Shown here: positions 1 to 10,374 of the stretch, in pieces
Layout of the letters: each line of letters starts with the position of its first letter
Numbering within the stretch: the first letter of the stretch is position 1
Assembly: GCA_964401995.1 (NCBI GenBank)
Contig: CAYOAP010000006.1
Span: forward strand, 96,387-160,386
Length of the DNA: 64,000 bases
Reading direction: 5' to 3'
Source of the DNA: DATCBF01 sp964401995
GTDB taxonomy: Bacteria; Actinomycetota; Thermoleophilia; Solirubrobacterales; 70-9
Translations under genes and position numbers: made by a program
The notes under the pieces: generated by a model
Told to the model about the DNA's origin: nothing
The model's input: the letters and a program-made list of their open reading frames with translations, nothing else
Database searches by the model: none

Positions 1-815
1 GCCTCGGAGCCGGGGCGGCCGGCGACGTCCCAGGCTTCGCCGATCGAGACCCCCTTGACCGACTGGATCGAGGCGACGGCGCCGGCGAGGCGGCCGTCGA
101 GGCGGTCTTCCCAGGAGATGTGGGAGCCGAGCCCGGGGACGAGGCCAAAGGTGAGCACCTCAAAGGTTCCGCCGAGGCTCTCGTTGGCCTTGCGCAGGCG
201 GTTGATCTCGGCCACCATCGCGGCGCTGGCCTCGGCGTCGAGGCAGCGGACCGGGTCGTCGTCGACCCCGTCGAAATCGGCCGGGCCGAGGTCAGCCTGC
301 TCGGGGGCGACGATCGAGGCGATCTGGGTGACGTGGCTGAAGACGCTGACCCCAAGCGCGCTGAGGAAGCCGCGGGCGAGCGAGCCGGCGGCGACGCGGG
401 CAGCGGTCTCGCGGGCGCTGGCGCGCTCGAGGATGTTGCGGATGTCGGAGTGGCCGTATTTCTGGGCGCCGACGAGGTCGGCGTGGCCGGGACGCGGCAG
501 GTGGACCTCGTCGGGCTCGAAGCCCTCGACCGGCCACGGGTTCATCCGCTCCTCCCAGTTCTTGTAGTCGCGGTTGGCGACCAGGGCGGCGATCGGGCTG
601 CCAAGCGTGCGCCCGTGGCGGACGCCGGAGCGGATCTCGACCGTGTCGGTCTCGATCCTCATCCGCCCGCCGCGGCCGTGGCCGAGCTGGCGGCGTGCCA
701 TGTCGCGGTCGAGCGCCTCGCGGTCGAGCTCGAGCCCGGCCGGCATCCCCTCGACGATCGCGACCAGCCCTGGCCCGTGCGACTCGCCTGCGGTTGTGAA
801 GCGGAAGTTGGTCAT
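1..815 (-). CDS. aroC: Chorismate synthase, C-terminus cut off by the window edge
   Basis: This enzyme converts 5-enolpyruvylshikimate-3-phosphate to chorismate, the last shared step of aromatic amino acid synthesis, in the cytosol and with reduced FMN. About 271 of the usual 380-400 residues are present, and the C-terminus lies beyond base 1. The N-terminus MTNFRFTTAGESHGPG carries the family's GESHG signature (residues 10-14). The conserved block GHSDIRNILERASARETAAR spans residues 121-140. The ATG at 815 lies 4 nt after the stop of the secreted-protein gene upstream, so translation is probably coupled. In actinobacteria aroC normally follows aroE directly; here two foreign-looking genes sit between them. 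Identity is clear from the sequence. Confidence 0.95.
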   Translation of the reverse strand, partial: MTNFRFTTAGESHGPGLVAIVEGMPAGLELDREALDRDMARRQLGHGRGGRMRIETDTVEIRSGVRHGRTLGSPIAALVANRDYKNWEERMNPWPVEGFEPDEVHLPRPGHADLVGAQKYGHSDIRNILERASARETAARVAAGSLARGFLSALGVSVFSHVTQIASIVAPEQADLGPADFDGVDDDPVRCLDAEASAAMVAEINRLRKANESLGGTFEVLTFGLVPGLGSHISWEDRLDGRLAGAVASIQSVKGVSIGEAWDVAGRPGSE

Positions 816-819
816 CAGG

Positions 820-2163
820 TCAGGGGCGTTTCTCGATCAACTTGAACGATGTTTCTTTCTCTCCCAAGGTGCCTCCCGTGGGGATAAATCTCAGAATCAC
901 GCTCAACCCAGCGTGGCCTTTTTCGATCAAGCTCTTCTTCGTCCTGCCGACGGGCTTGACTGGAAGCTTCAGGGTCGCCACGCCCTCCGAGGAGCGCGTG
1001 ACCTTCTTCACCCCTTTGCCGGAGAGGGTGAACTTGCCTGCATCGGGAACGGTGACGGGGAGAATCGCGGTCCCCTTCTTCTTGTTCCGCTTCAGCTTGC
1101 CCACCGTGAAGCTATGAGAGGGAGCGAGAGGCATCGGCGCCGCGCATGAGACCGGCAAGAACTCGTAGGCGCCGATGTCGGTCACCGGTGCCCCGCCGAG
1201 GCAGGCCGCCAGCGAGCGCGAATTGCCGGCCAGGTCGATCGAGCCGTTCAAGGGATTGTTGACCCCTGCGTCGATCGTCGGCGCGCCGACGGCCTCACGA
1301 AGATCGCCGCTGGCGGCATTGACGAATTTGGGTGAGGCGACCTGGTTGCCGTTCGTCCCCGGCGCGGTGACGGTTGCCAAGGGCGGAAGTTCTCCGCTGA
1401 CGGTCGCGAAGCTCGAATTGGCGAGCTTGACTTCAACCACCGGCAGCCCGCCTCCGTTGAGTTCGACCTGGATGTCGGGATGGTGGTCGGAGTGGGCGAT
1501 CACATCAGTGCCTTCGACCACGGCTTTGGAGAGGCTGCCGGTGGCGCTGACGCGAAGCGCGTTCCCACCCGAGTTGGTGGCAAGCGCCGTGACGTTGCGC
1601 AGGATCACCGTCCCATTCGTGCCCGGCGCGCCGACCTCGATAGCCGCCGACCCTTTTTCGCCATCGTCATGCGTCCAGCAGACGCTGTCGCGCATGACCG
1701 TGCCGACCGCAAGCGAGCAGGCGCTTGATGACGGACCGGTGTAAGAGACAAAGAGCCTTTCGGCAATGCCGGAGTTGAGGACCAAGCCGCCACCCGCTCC
1801 TTCAATCGTCATGTCATGAAGAGTGGGTTTGGCGATGGTGTTGACGTGGACGTTGCCCCCGGCCGTGTTGAGCACGGTTGCCGCCGCCGCGCCCGGCTGC
1901 CCGCCGATATCGATTTCTTTGGCGATGCCCAGCCCTCCGCCCGGAAGCACGTAGGTGCCTGGCGCAAGCGAGACGCTGTCTTCGTTGACCGCCTGTGACA
2001 CAGCTTCCGTCAACGAGCATGGGGTCGCCTGTGCGCAGGTGACTCCGCTCCCTGTCGGGCTCGCGTAATAGGTGCCGGCGCCCGCCAGCGCAAACGGGGC
2101 AAGCGCCGCGAAGGCAGCGACGAAACTCGCCCAGATCAGCGTGAACCGCAGGGGTGTGCTCAT
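820..2163 (-). CDS. Secreted beta-helix-type surface protein (copy 2)
   Basis: This is a 447-residue exported protein of unknown role. Residues 1-27 form a signal peptide ending ALA. The mature start, TYYASPTGSGVTCAQATPCS, is the opening typical of parallel beta-helix proteins of the 'choice-of-anchor Q' kind, and the family motif DIGAYEF appears near residue 330. The last 90 or so residues form a Lys/Thr-rich beta module (KLKRNKKKGTAILPV) with alternating charged and hydrophobic residues. No catalytic motif is visible. It is a clear paralogue of the gene at 2219-3547, in domain order and in many motifs. It lies 55 bp downstream of that copy and 4 nt upstream of aroC, so it shares the aro transcript. 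Surface adhesion or a structural role is inference only. Confidence 0.8.
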   Translation of the reverse strand: MSTPLRFTLIWASFVAAFAALAPFALAGAGTYYASPTGSGVTCAQATPCSLTEAVSQAVNEDSVSLAPGTYVLPGGGLGIAKEIDIGGQPGAAAATVLNTAGGNVHVNTIAKPTLHDMTIEGAGGGLVLNSGIAERLFVSYTGPSSSACSLAVGTVMRDSVCWTHDDGEKGSAAIEVGAPGTNGTVILRNVTALATNSGGNALRVSATGSLSKAVVEGTDVIAHSDHHPDIQVELNGGGLPVVEVKLANSSFATVSGELPPLATVTAPGTNGNQVASPKFVNAASGDLREAVGAPTIDAGVNNPLNGSIDLAGNSRSLAACLGGAPVTDIGAYEFLPVSCAAPMPLAPSHSFTVGKLKRNKKKGTAILPVTVPDAGKFTLSGKGVKKVTRSSEGVATLKLPVKPVGRTKKSLIEKGHAGLSVILRFIPTGGTLGEKETSFKLIEKRP

Positions 2164-2218
2164 GCCGACAAGGCTATAGGCGCGACATCAGCCACGGGCG
2201 GCGCGTCTCATCCCCCAG

Positions 2219-3547
2219 CTAGGGGAGGTTCTTGACCAGCTTCACTTTCTCGCTCTGAGTTGCGGCGACGCCGCCGCTGGGAACGAATGTCAGCTTCAAT
2301 TTCAGCTTGGCCTTGCCGGTTCCGGTCAAGCCTTTCTTGGCTTTGCCAGACGCTTTAATGTGGAGTTTCAAGGTTCCGGCGCCTTTGCTGGAAAGCGAGA
2401 CTTTCTTCACGCCTTTGCCGGAGAGGGTAAGCGTGCCGGCGCCCGGCACTTTGACCGAGAGGGTGGCCGTGCCTTTTTTCTTGTTCAGCTTCAGCTTGCC
2501 GAGCTTGAACTTGTTCGACGGAGAAGCAGGGGCCGGGCCGGCGCAGGAGGCCGAGGCGAGCTCGTAGGCACCGATGTCCGGGATCGGGGTTCCGCCGATG
2601 CAGAGTGCCTGGGAGCGTGGATTGCCAAGCAGGTCGACCGTGTCTTCGAGCGCGCTGGCGATGCCGGCGTCGACCGTCGACGAGGCGGCGGCCTCGCGGA
2701 AGTCACCCGTCGCCGGCCCGACAAAGGCTGGGAAAACGATCTGGTTGCTGCTAGCGCCGGGGGCGGTGACCGTGGCCCCTGTCCCGACCTGGCTCACCGT
2801 GCCGTAATTCGAGTGATTCAGCGCGATCGTCGCCGTGGCGGGGCCACTGACGACGAGCGCTTCCACGTCAGCGTGATTGACGGCGCGAGCGATCACGTTG
2901 CTGCCTTCAATCGACGCTTTGGTGCCGCTGTTCCCAACTTCGAGCTGCATCGCGGGGGCAGCTGGCGCCGTCGTGATCAGCGTGTCATTGCGAAGCGTTA
3001 CCGGGTTGGCAGTGCCAGAGAAGAACTGCTCACGAAGGGCCGAGTTGAGGCTGGCGCCGTCGTGGGCCCAGCAGACGCTGTTGCGCAGGGTCGCTCCCGA
3101 GCCGAGAAAGCAGGCCGTGTGGTTCACGCCAGTCCCTGTGTAGGAAATGAAGATCCTGTCGGCCACCCCGGAGAAGAGGGAGAGTTCGCCACCGCCTTCG
3201 ATATGCAAGTCGTGAAGGTGGGCGCTGGAAACGGAAATGCTGGTCGCAACCGTGGTCTGGAGCACCGGGGCAGGCAACCCAGGCTGGCCACCGACATCGA
3301 TCGGCGCCGAGAGGAACAGCATGCTCGAAAGCGCATAGGTGCCGGGGCCGACCACAACATTTCCCAGGCTGCCATTTCCTTTACTCACCGCTTCGTTTAG
3401 CGAGCAGGGCGCCGGCTGCGTGCAGGCCGAGCCAGTGCCGGTCGGCGAGGCGTAGAAGGGGCCTGCCGCTAACGCTGACGGGACAAGCACCGCGAGGATG
3501 GCGAGACAGCTCGCCCCGATCAGGGAGAAACGCAGCGGTCTATTCAT
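2219..3547 (-). CDS. Secreted beta-helix-type surface protein (copy 1)
   Basis: This is a 442-residue exported protein of unknown role, paralogous to the gene at 820-2163. I chose the ATG at 3547 (MNRPLRFSLIGASCLAIL) because it starts a good signal peptide ending SALA. The longer open frame runs into aroE out of frame. The mature N-terminus GPFYASPTGTGSACTQPAPC, the PDIGAYELAS motif and the C-terminal Lys-rich module (KLKLNKKKGTATLSV) match the sister protein in order and spacing. The start lies 25 bp after the aroE stop, which points to co-transcription with the shikimate genes. The two copies probably arose by tandem duplication. No active-site signature is seen; a cell-surface or extracellular role is inferred from the signal peptide alone. 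Confidence 0.8.
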   Translation of the reverse strand: MNRPLRFSLIGASCLAILAVLVPSALAAGPFYASPTGTGSACTQPAPCSLNEAVSKGNGSLGNVVVGPGTYALSSMLFLSAPIDVGGQPGLPAPVLQTTVATSISVSSAHLHDLHIEGGGELSLFSGVADRIFISYTGTGVNHTACFLGSGATLRNSVCWAHDGASLNSALREQFFSGTANPVTLRNDTLITTAPAAPAMQLEVGNSGTKASIEGSNVIARAVNHADVEALVVSGPATATIALNHSNYGTVSQVGTGATVTAPGASSNQIVFPAFVGPATGDFREAAASSTVDAGIASALEDTVDLLGNPRSQALCIGGTPIPDIGAYELASASCAGPAPASPSNKFKLGKLKLNKKKGTATLSVKVPGAGTLTLSGKGVKKVSLSSKGAGTLKLHIKASGKAKKGLTGTGKAKLKLKLTFVPSGGVAATQSEKVKLVKNLP

Positions 3548-3572
3548 TCCTACAAGGCTAGCGGTGAAACGC

Positions 3573-4364
3573 TCAACCGCAAGCCGCGGCGCGCATCGCC
3601 TCGACCGGCGGCTCGCGGCCGGTCCAGATCTGCAGCGAGAGGGCGCCCTGCTGGACCAGGATCTCGATCCCGTCGACGACGGCGGCGCCGGCCGCCGTGG
3701 CTGCCTGCAGCAGCTTGGTCGGCCCGGCGTTGTAGACCAGGTCGACAATCAGCTGCCCGGGGACGAAGCCGTCGGCGGCGAGCGGCAGGCCCTGGAAGGG
3801 ATCTTCGCCGCGCAGGCCGACGGCGGTTGAGTTGACGATCAGCTCATACGCGCCCGGATCGGGCTCGACGACGGGGCTGCCTCCCAGCTCAGCGCTGAGG
3901 TCGCGAGAGCGGCGCTCGGTCCGGTTCCAGATATCGACCTTCGCTCCCTCGCGGATCAGCGCCCAGACCACCGCCCGGGCGGCGCCGCCGGCGCCCAGCA
4001 CCAGCGCCCGGCGGCCGGCGGGCGAGACCGCCATCGCGTTCAGCAGGCCCTGGGCGTCGGTGTTCTCGGCGCGGATCTCGCCGCCGGAGAAGATCAGCGT
4101 GTTGGCGGCCCCGATCTCGCGCGCCACCTCGGAGAGCTCGTCGGCGACCGCCAGCGCCGCCCCCTTGTGCGGGACGGTGACGTTGGCGCCGGCGAACCCG
4201 GCCGCCGCCATCGAGAGCACCCGCTCCTCGAAGCCGTCGGGTGCCACTTCGATCGCCTCGTAGCTCCAATCGTCCCCCAGCCCCAGCGCCGCCAGGGCCG
4301 CGTTCTGCATCGCCGGCGAGCGCGAGTGGGCGACCGGGTAGCCGAGGACGGCGAGCCGGCTCAC
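3573..4364 (-). CDS. aroE: Shikimate dehydrogenase
   Basis: This enzyme reduces 3-dehydroshikimate to shikimate with NADPH in the cytosol. The 263-residue length is normal. Visible family features are the substrate-binding HSRSPAMQ (residues 13-20), the catalytic-lysine motif NVTVPHKGAA with K67, the aspartate motif ENTDAQG with D103, the Rossmann loop VLGAGGAARAV from about residue 122, and the C-terminal DGIEILVQQGALSLQIW. Its ATG overlaps the mltG TGA in an ATGA arrangement, so translation is coupled. The alaS-ruvX-mltG-aroE order matches that of other actinobacteria. The next genes downstream are the two secreted beta-helix proteins, where aroC would be expected. Confidence 0.96.
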   Translation of the reverse strand: MSRLAVLGYPVAHSRSPAMQNAALAALGLGDDWSYEAIEVAPDGFEERVLSMAAAGFAGANVTVPHKGAALAVADELSEVAREIGAANTLIFSGGEIRAENTDAQGLLNAMAVSPAGRRALVLGAGGAARAVVWALIREGAKVDIWNRTERRSRDLSAELGGSPVVEPDPGAYELIVNSTAVGLRGEDPFQGLPLAADGFVPGQLIVDLVYNAGPTKLLQAATAAGAAVVDGIEILVQQGALSLQIWTGREPPVEAMRAAACG

Positions 4365-5869
4365 TGCCCGCAGGTGGTCGGCGAGTTGCCCCCGTTGGCG
4401 GCGCGAGCCGAGTTGTAGCGTTCGACGTCGGCTTCGAATTCGGCGTTGGTCTTGGAGAAGGAGAGTTCGCCGCAGGCGCCCGGCTTGACCACGTAGTAGA
4501 GGTAGCCGACCTTGGCCGGGTGGGCGGCGGCTTCGATCGAGGCGAGCCCGGGGCTGTCGATCGGGCCCGGCGGCAAGCCCTGGTGCGTGCGCGTGTTGTA
4601 CGACGAGGGGGTCGCCAGCTCCGATTCGGTCAGCGGCCGGGTGTAGTTGTGGACCGCGAAGCGGGTCGTCGCGTCGATCCCGAGCGGGATCCCCTGGTGC
4701 AGGCGGTTGTAGATGACGGCGGCGACCAGCGGCCGCTCGCTTTCGAGCTGGGCCTCACGATCGACCATCGAGGCGATCGTCAACACGTCATAGGTGGTCA
4801 GGTTCTTGGAGCGGGCGTAGCTCATGTCGACGCCCTTGATCCGGCGCTTGAAGTCCTGCAGCTGCAGCTGGACCAGGTCGGCGGCGGGCGCCCCCGGTTT
4901 CAGTTCGAAGGTGTCGGGAAAGAGGAAGCCCTCCAGGTTCTTGGCGTCCTTGCCGCCGTAGGCGGCGGGCTTGAGGTACTTGGAGCGCACCGTCTCCTTC
5001 ATGTAGCTGCCGCTGAGCCCGTCTTCCTTGACCAGGGGCGCAGCCAGTTCGCGGCTGTAGCCCTCGGGGATCGTGACCGTAGTCGTCTTCTTCACCGGCG
5101 GCACCGAGAGCTTGTCAAGCGCCGCGCTGTAGCTCATGTCGTGGGCGAGGACAAAGCGGCCCGCGTAGAGGTCGGAGCGCTTGCCGGAGAGCGTGGCGCG
5201 GAGCTGGAAGAAGGTCGAGCTGGAGACGACGCCCTTGCTGTCGAGCAGGTCGCCGACCTCGCTGACGCCGGCGCCTTTGGGAATGGTGACGACGACCGTG
5301 CCAGTGCCATCGCCGTGGAAGGGCTGGAAGAGGGCGAAGAGGAACCAGAGCACGACCAGCGCGGCGACGGCGGCGACGATCCGGAGCGGATGGCGCCGCA
5401 GCGCCGCGAAGAAGCCTCGGCCTCCACCGCGGGAAGGGCCGTCTGACGACGCTTTCGGGGCCGTGAAGGCGTATTCGTCGGACTCCTCGCCAGCCGAGGC
5501 AGGGGGCTCATCCCAGAACTCCTCGTCGGGAGACAAGGGCACGGCCGGCGGTGTGGGTGGTGGCGGTGGCGGCTTGGGAGGCGCCGGATCAGGGACAGGA
5601 GGTGGCGCGGGAGCCTTGGGCTGGACCGGCGGCGACACCTCCGCCGGCTGCGCTGGCACCGGCTTCGGCGCATCGGCAACCGGCTCGTCCGCGTCTTTGC
5701 GCTTGCCCCATTTGCGGCGCGGCTTCGACTGCTTCGGCTCGGCGTCTCCCCCGCCCTCTTCGCGCTGGCGGCGACGCTCCTCGCGCTCGAGGCGGCGGCG
5801 CTCGCGCTCGGCGGCGGCAGGGTCGTCGGGATTGACAAAGGGATCCTCGGGAAGCCAGTCGTCAGCCAT
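4361..5869 (-). CDS. mltG: Endolytic transglycosylase MltG
   Basis: This 502-residue membrane protein of the YceG/MltG family cleaves nascent peptidoglycan strands on the outer face of the membrane and so terminates glycan chains. The start MADDWLPEDPF at 5869 overlaps the ruvX stop by 8 nt; the longer open frame in this phase only shadows ruvX. Residues 1-160 form a charged, then very proline-rich cytoplasmic region (a PPPPPTPP run near 101-108). A single membrane helix follows at about 162-182. The extracellular part has GFLFPDTFE (314-322) and ASMVDREAQ (366-374), in which E372 occupies the conserved catalytic glutamate position, followed by VIYNRLHQG. The cytoplasmic extension is long but common in actinobacterial members. 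Confidence 0.93.
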   Translation of the reverse strand: MADDWLPEDPFVNPDDPAAAERERRRLEREERRRQREEGGGDAEPKQSKPRRKWGKRKDADEPVADAPKPVPAQPAEVSPPVQPKAPAPPPVPDPAPPKPPPPPPTPPAVPLSPDEEFWDEPPASAGEESDEYAFTAPKASSDGPSRGGGRGFFAALRRHPLRIVAAVAALVVLWFLFALFQPFHGDGTGTVVVTIPKGAGVSEVGDLLDSKGVVSSSTFFQLRATLSGKRSDLYAGRFVLAHDMSYSAALDKLSVPPVKKTTTVTIPEGYSRELAAPLVKEDGLSGSYMKETVRSKYLKPAAYGGKDAKNLEGFLFPDTFELKPGAPAADLVQLQLQDFKRRIKGVDMSYARSKNLTTYDVLTIASMVDREAQLESERPLVAAVIYNRLHQGIPLGIDATTRFAVHNYTRPLTESELATPSSYNTRTHQGLPPGPIDSPGLASIEAAAHPAKVGYLYYVVKPGACGELSFSKTNAEFEADVERYNSARAANGGNSPTTCGQ

Positions 5870-6266
5870 CTCGCTCCTCGCTGCTGGGTTTGATGCTCGC
5901 CAGATAAGCCTCGAGCAGGTGGGCCGCGGCAAGCGAGTCGGGCGCCGCCGAGGCGCCGGCGCGGCGGCTGGCATCGGCCATCCGCGTCGTCAGCCGCTCG
6001 TCGTAGGTCTCGACCGGCACATCCAAGATCGCCTCAAGTTCGGCGCAGAAGCTGCGGGTCAGCGCCGCCTGGCTGCCCTCCTCGCCGCTGAGATGCAAGG
6101 GCAGGCCGACGACGACCCGCTCGACCTCGCGCTCGGCGACCAGCTCGGCGACCGCGCGCGGCTCCGGCGGCTCGATCACCGGCACCGGCGTCGCCAGGGT
6201 GCCGCTGGGGTCGGAGATCGCGCAGCCGATCCGGGCGGTGCCGTGGTCGAGGGCGAGCACGCGCAT
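5862..6266 (-). CDS. ruvX: RuvX/YqgF family pre-16S rRNA nuclease
   Basis: This is a 134-residue RNase H-fold protein of the YqgF/RuvX family, implicated in 5'-end maturation of 16S rRNA and earlier proposed as a Holliday junction resolvase. The family motifs are all present: LALDHGTARIGCA at the N-terminus with the first acidic residue, VVGLPLHLSGEEG in the middle, YDERLTTRMA, and a C-terminal D-SLAAAHLLEAYL helix. The length is typical. The gene begins 3 nt after the alaS stop, and its 3' end overlaps mltG by 8 nt, so it belongs to the alaS-ruvX-mltG-aroE operon. Nothing in it looks unusual. Confidence 0.95.
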   Translation of the reverse strand: MRVLALDHGTARIGCAISDPSGTLATPVPVIEPPEPRAVAELVAEREVERVVVGLPLHLSGEEGSQAALTRSFCAELEAILDVPVETYDERLTTRMADASRRAGASAAPDSLAAAHLLEAYLASIKPSSEERDG

Positions 6267-6269
6267 CGC

Positions 6270-8894
<2,625 letters not shown>

Positions 8895-8925
8895 AAGTGG
8901 CAGAGCCTAAGCGCTGGGAGCGGCG

Positions 8926-10374
8926 TCAGGCCGCGGCGGCGATCGTGCCGTGGCCGACGATCGCCTCGCCGGCGAGCAGGACCGCGGTCTGGCCCGGGGA
9001 GACGCCCGTGAACGCTTCTGCGAGCGCCACCTCGAGCGTGGCGTGGCGGCCGCTCTCGGCCGCCGGGATCGCGGCCGGGATCAGGCGCGAGTGGTAGCGC
9101 AGGCGGACCGCGTCGACGCTGGCGCCGTCGCGGTGGAGGACGGCGTTGCGGATGCGCACGGTCCGCGCCTCCAGCTCCTCGCGGCTGCCGACCGTGACCG
9201 TGTTGGCCTCGGCGTCAGTCGAGAGCACGTAGAGCGGCTGCGGGGCAGAGACGCCGATGCCGCGGCGCTGGCCGACGGTGAAGTTGTGGTGGCCGTCGTG
9301 GCGGCCGATCGTGCGCCCGGCGCGGTCGAGCAGGGCGCCGTCGCGGTCGCGCAGGCCGCCGTGGCGGCGCAGGAACTGCTCCTTGCCCTGGCCAGCGAGG
9401 AAGCAGAGGTCCTGGCTCTCGGGCTTGCGGGCGACGGTCAGATTGTGGCGGGCGGCGATCGCCCGCACTTCGGGCTTGGTCAGCTCGGTCAGCGGGAAAC
9501 GCAGCCGCTTCAGCAGCTCCAGCGGCATCGCCGCCAGCATGTAGCTCTGGTCCTTGGACTCGTCGGCGGCGGCGGCCAGCAGCGGGCCGTCGCCATCGTC
9601 GACGATGCGGGCGTAGTGGCCGGTGATCAGGTGGGTGGCGCCGACCCGCTCGGCGAGGTCGACCATCGCCGCGATCCGCACCTCCCCGTTGCAGAGGATG
9701 CAGGGGTTGGGGGTGTTGCCCTCGGCGTAGCCGCTGATGAAGCGATCGACGACGCGCTGGCGGAATTCCTCCTCGAGGTCGAGGGTGAAGTGGGGCATGC
9801 CGAGCGAGTGGGCAAGCCCGCGGGCGCCGAGCACGGCCTCGGGCGAGCAACAGGCCTTGGCGCCGTCGGTCATCGGGTCGGCCCAGAGCTTGACCGTGAC
9901 CCCGACCACCTCCGCCCCGCCCTCGCGCTCGAGCAGGGCGGCGACGGCGCTGTCGACCCCGCCCGACATCGCAACCGCGACCCGCTTGGCGGCGGGCTGC
10001 TCCAGCACCTCGGCCGAGGAGGCGGCGGCCGCGAGCGCCCGGTGCAGGGCATCGCCGGCGAGCTGGGCGGCGTGGCGCTTGGCCGGGGCGAGGCCGCCGA
10101 GCGCGGCATCGATCTCCTCGATCCCGACCTTGGCCGCGTCGAGAACCCGCTCGCCGCAGACAAGGTCGACCGCGGCGGCGGTGGCGGCGCGCATCGCCCC
10201 GCAGCCCTCGCTGTCGAAGCTGGCTGAGGCCACTTCGCCGCCGTCCAAGGAGAGCGAGATCCGCGAGACGTCGCCGCAGGCCGCGCCGCCGGCGGCGCCG
10301 GTGAAGGCGCCATCGGGGACGGGCCCAAGCCGCGCCTCGTCTCGCAGGTAATGCTCAAAAAGTTCCCGCTCCAT
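8926..10374 (-). CDS. mnmA: IscU-like domain fused to tRNA 2-thiouridylase MnmA
   Basis: This is a 482-residue two-domain protein. Residues 1-115 resemble the IscU/NifU iron-sulfur scaffold. ACGDVSRISLSL carries C33 and DSEGCGAMRAAT carries C58, but the third cluster ligand of IscU (the Cys of the IHC motif) is replaced: KRHAAQLAGDAL has Ala at 102. Residues 130-482 form MnmA, which thiolates C2 of the wobble uridine of Glu, Gln and Lys tRNAs. MnmA features are the PP-loop AMSGGVDSAV (135-144), NPCILCNGEVR (C225 and C228, where many MnmA have Asp in place of C225) and SQDLCFLAG with C324. The start shares TGATG with the upstream nuclease stop. The fusion suggests that this MnmA acts with an Fe-S cluster; that is inference. 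Confidence 0.92.
   Translation of the reverse strand: MERELFEHYLRDEARLGPVPDGAFTGAAGGAACGDVSRISLSLDGGEVASASFDSEGCGAMRAATAAAVDLVCGERVLDAAKVGIEEIDAALGGLAPAKRHAAQLAGDALHRALAAAASSAEVLEQPAAKRVAVAMSGGVDSAVAALLEREGGAEVVGVTVKLWADPMTDGAKACCSPEAVLGARGLAHSLGMPHFTLDLEEEFRQRVVDRFISGYAEGNTPNPCILCNGEVRIAAMVDLAERVGATHLITGHYARIVDDGDGPLLAAAADESKDQSYMLAAMPLELLKRLRFPLTELTKPEVRAIAARHNLTVARKPESQDLCFLAGQGKEQFLRRHGGLRDRDGALLDRAGRTIGRHDGHHNFTVGQRRGIGVSAPQPLYVLSTDAEANTVTVGSREELEARTVRIRNAVLHRDGASVDAVRLRYHSRLIPAAIPAAESGRHATLEVALAEAFTGVSPGQTAVLLAGEAIVGHGTIAAAA

Noticed and set aside
60..845. Plus-strand frames at the window start (170 and 241 codons)
   Set aside because: They are antisense to aroC, whose minus-strand frame runs off the window edge and carries clear family motifs.
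4241..5446. Long plus-strand open frame opposite mltG and aroE
   Set aside because: It is the GC-bias shadow of two well-identified genes; its translation is Arg/Gly/Val-rich with no domain. The same applies to plus-strand frames at 7104-9011, 8950-10227, 13655-15052, 16952-18154, 43508-44806, 48502-50118 and 50319-51860, and to the minus-strand frame at 54911-56779.
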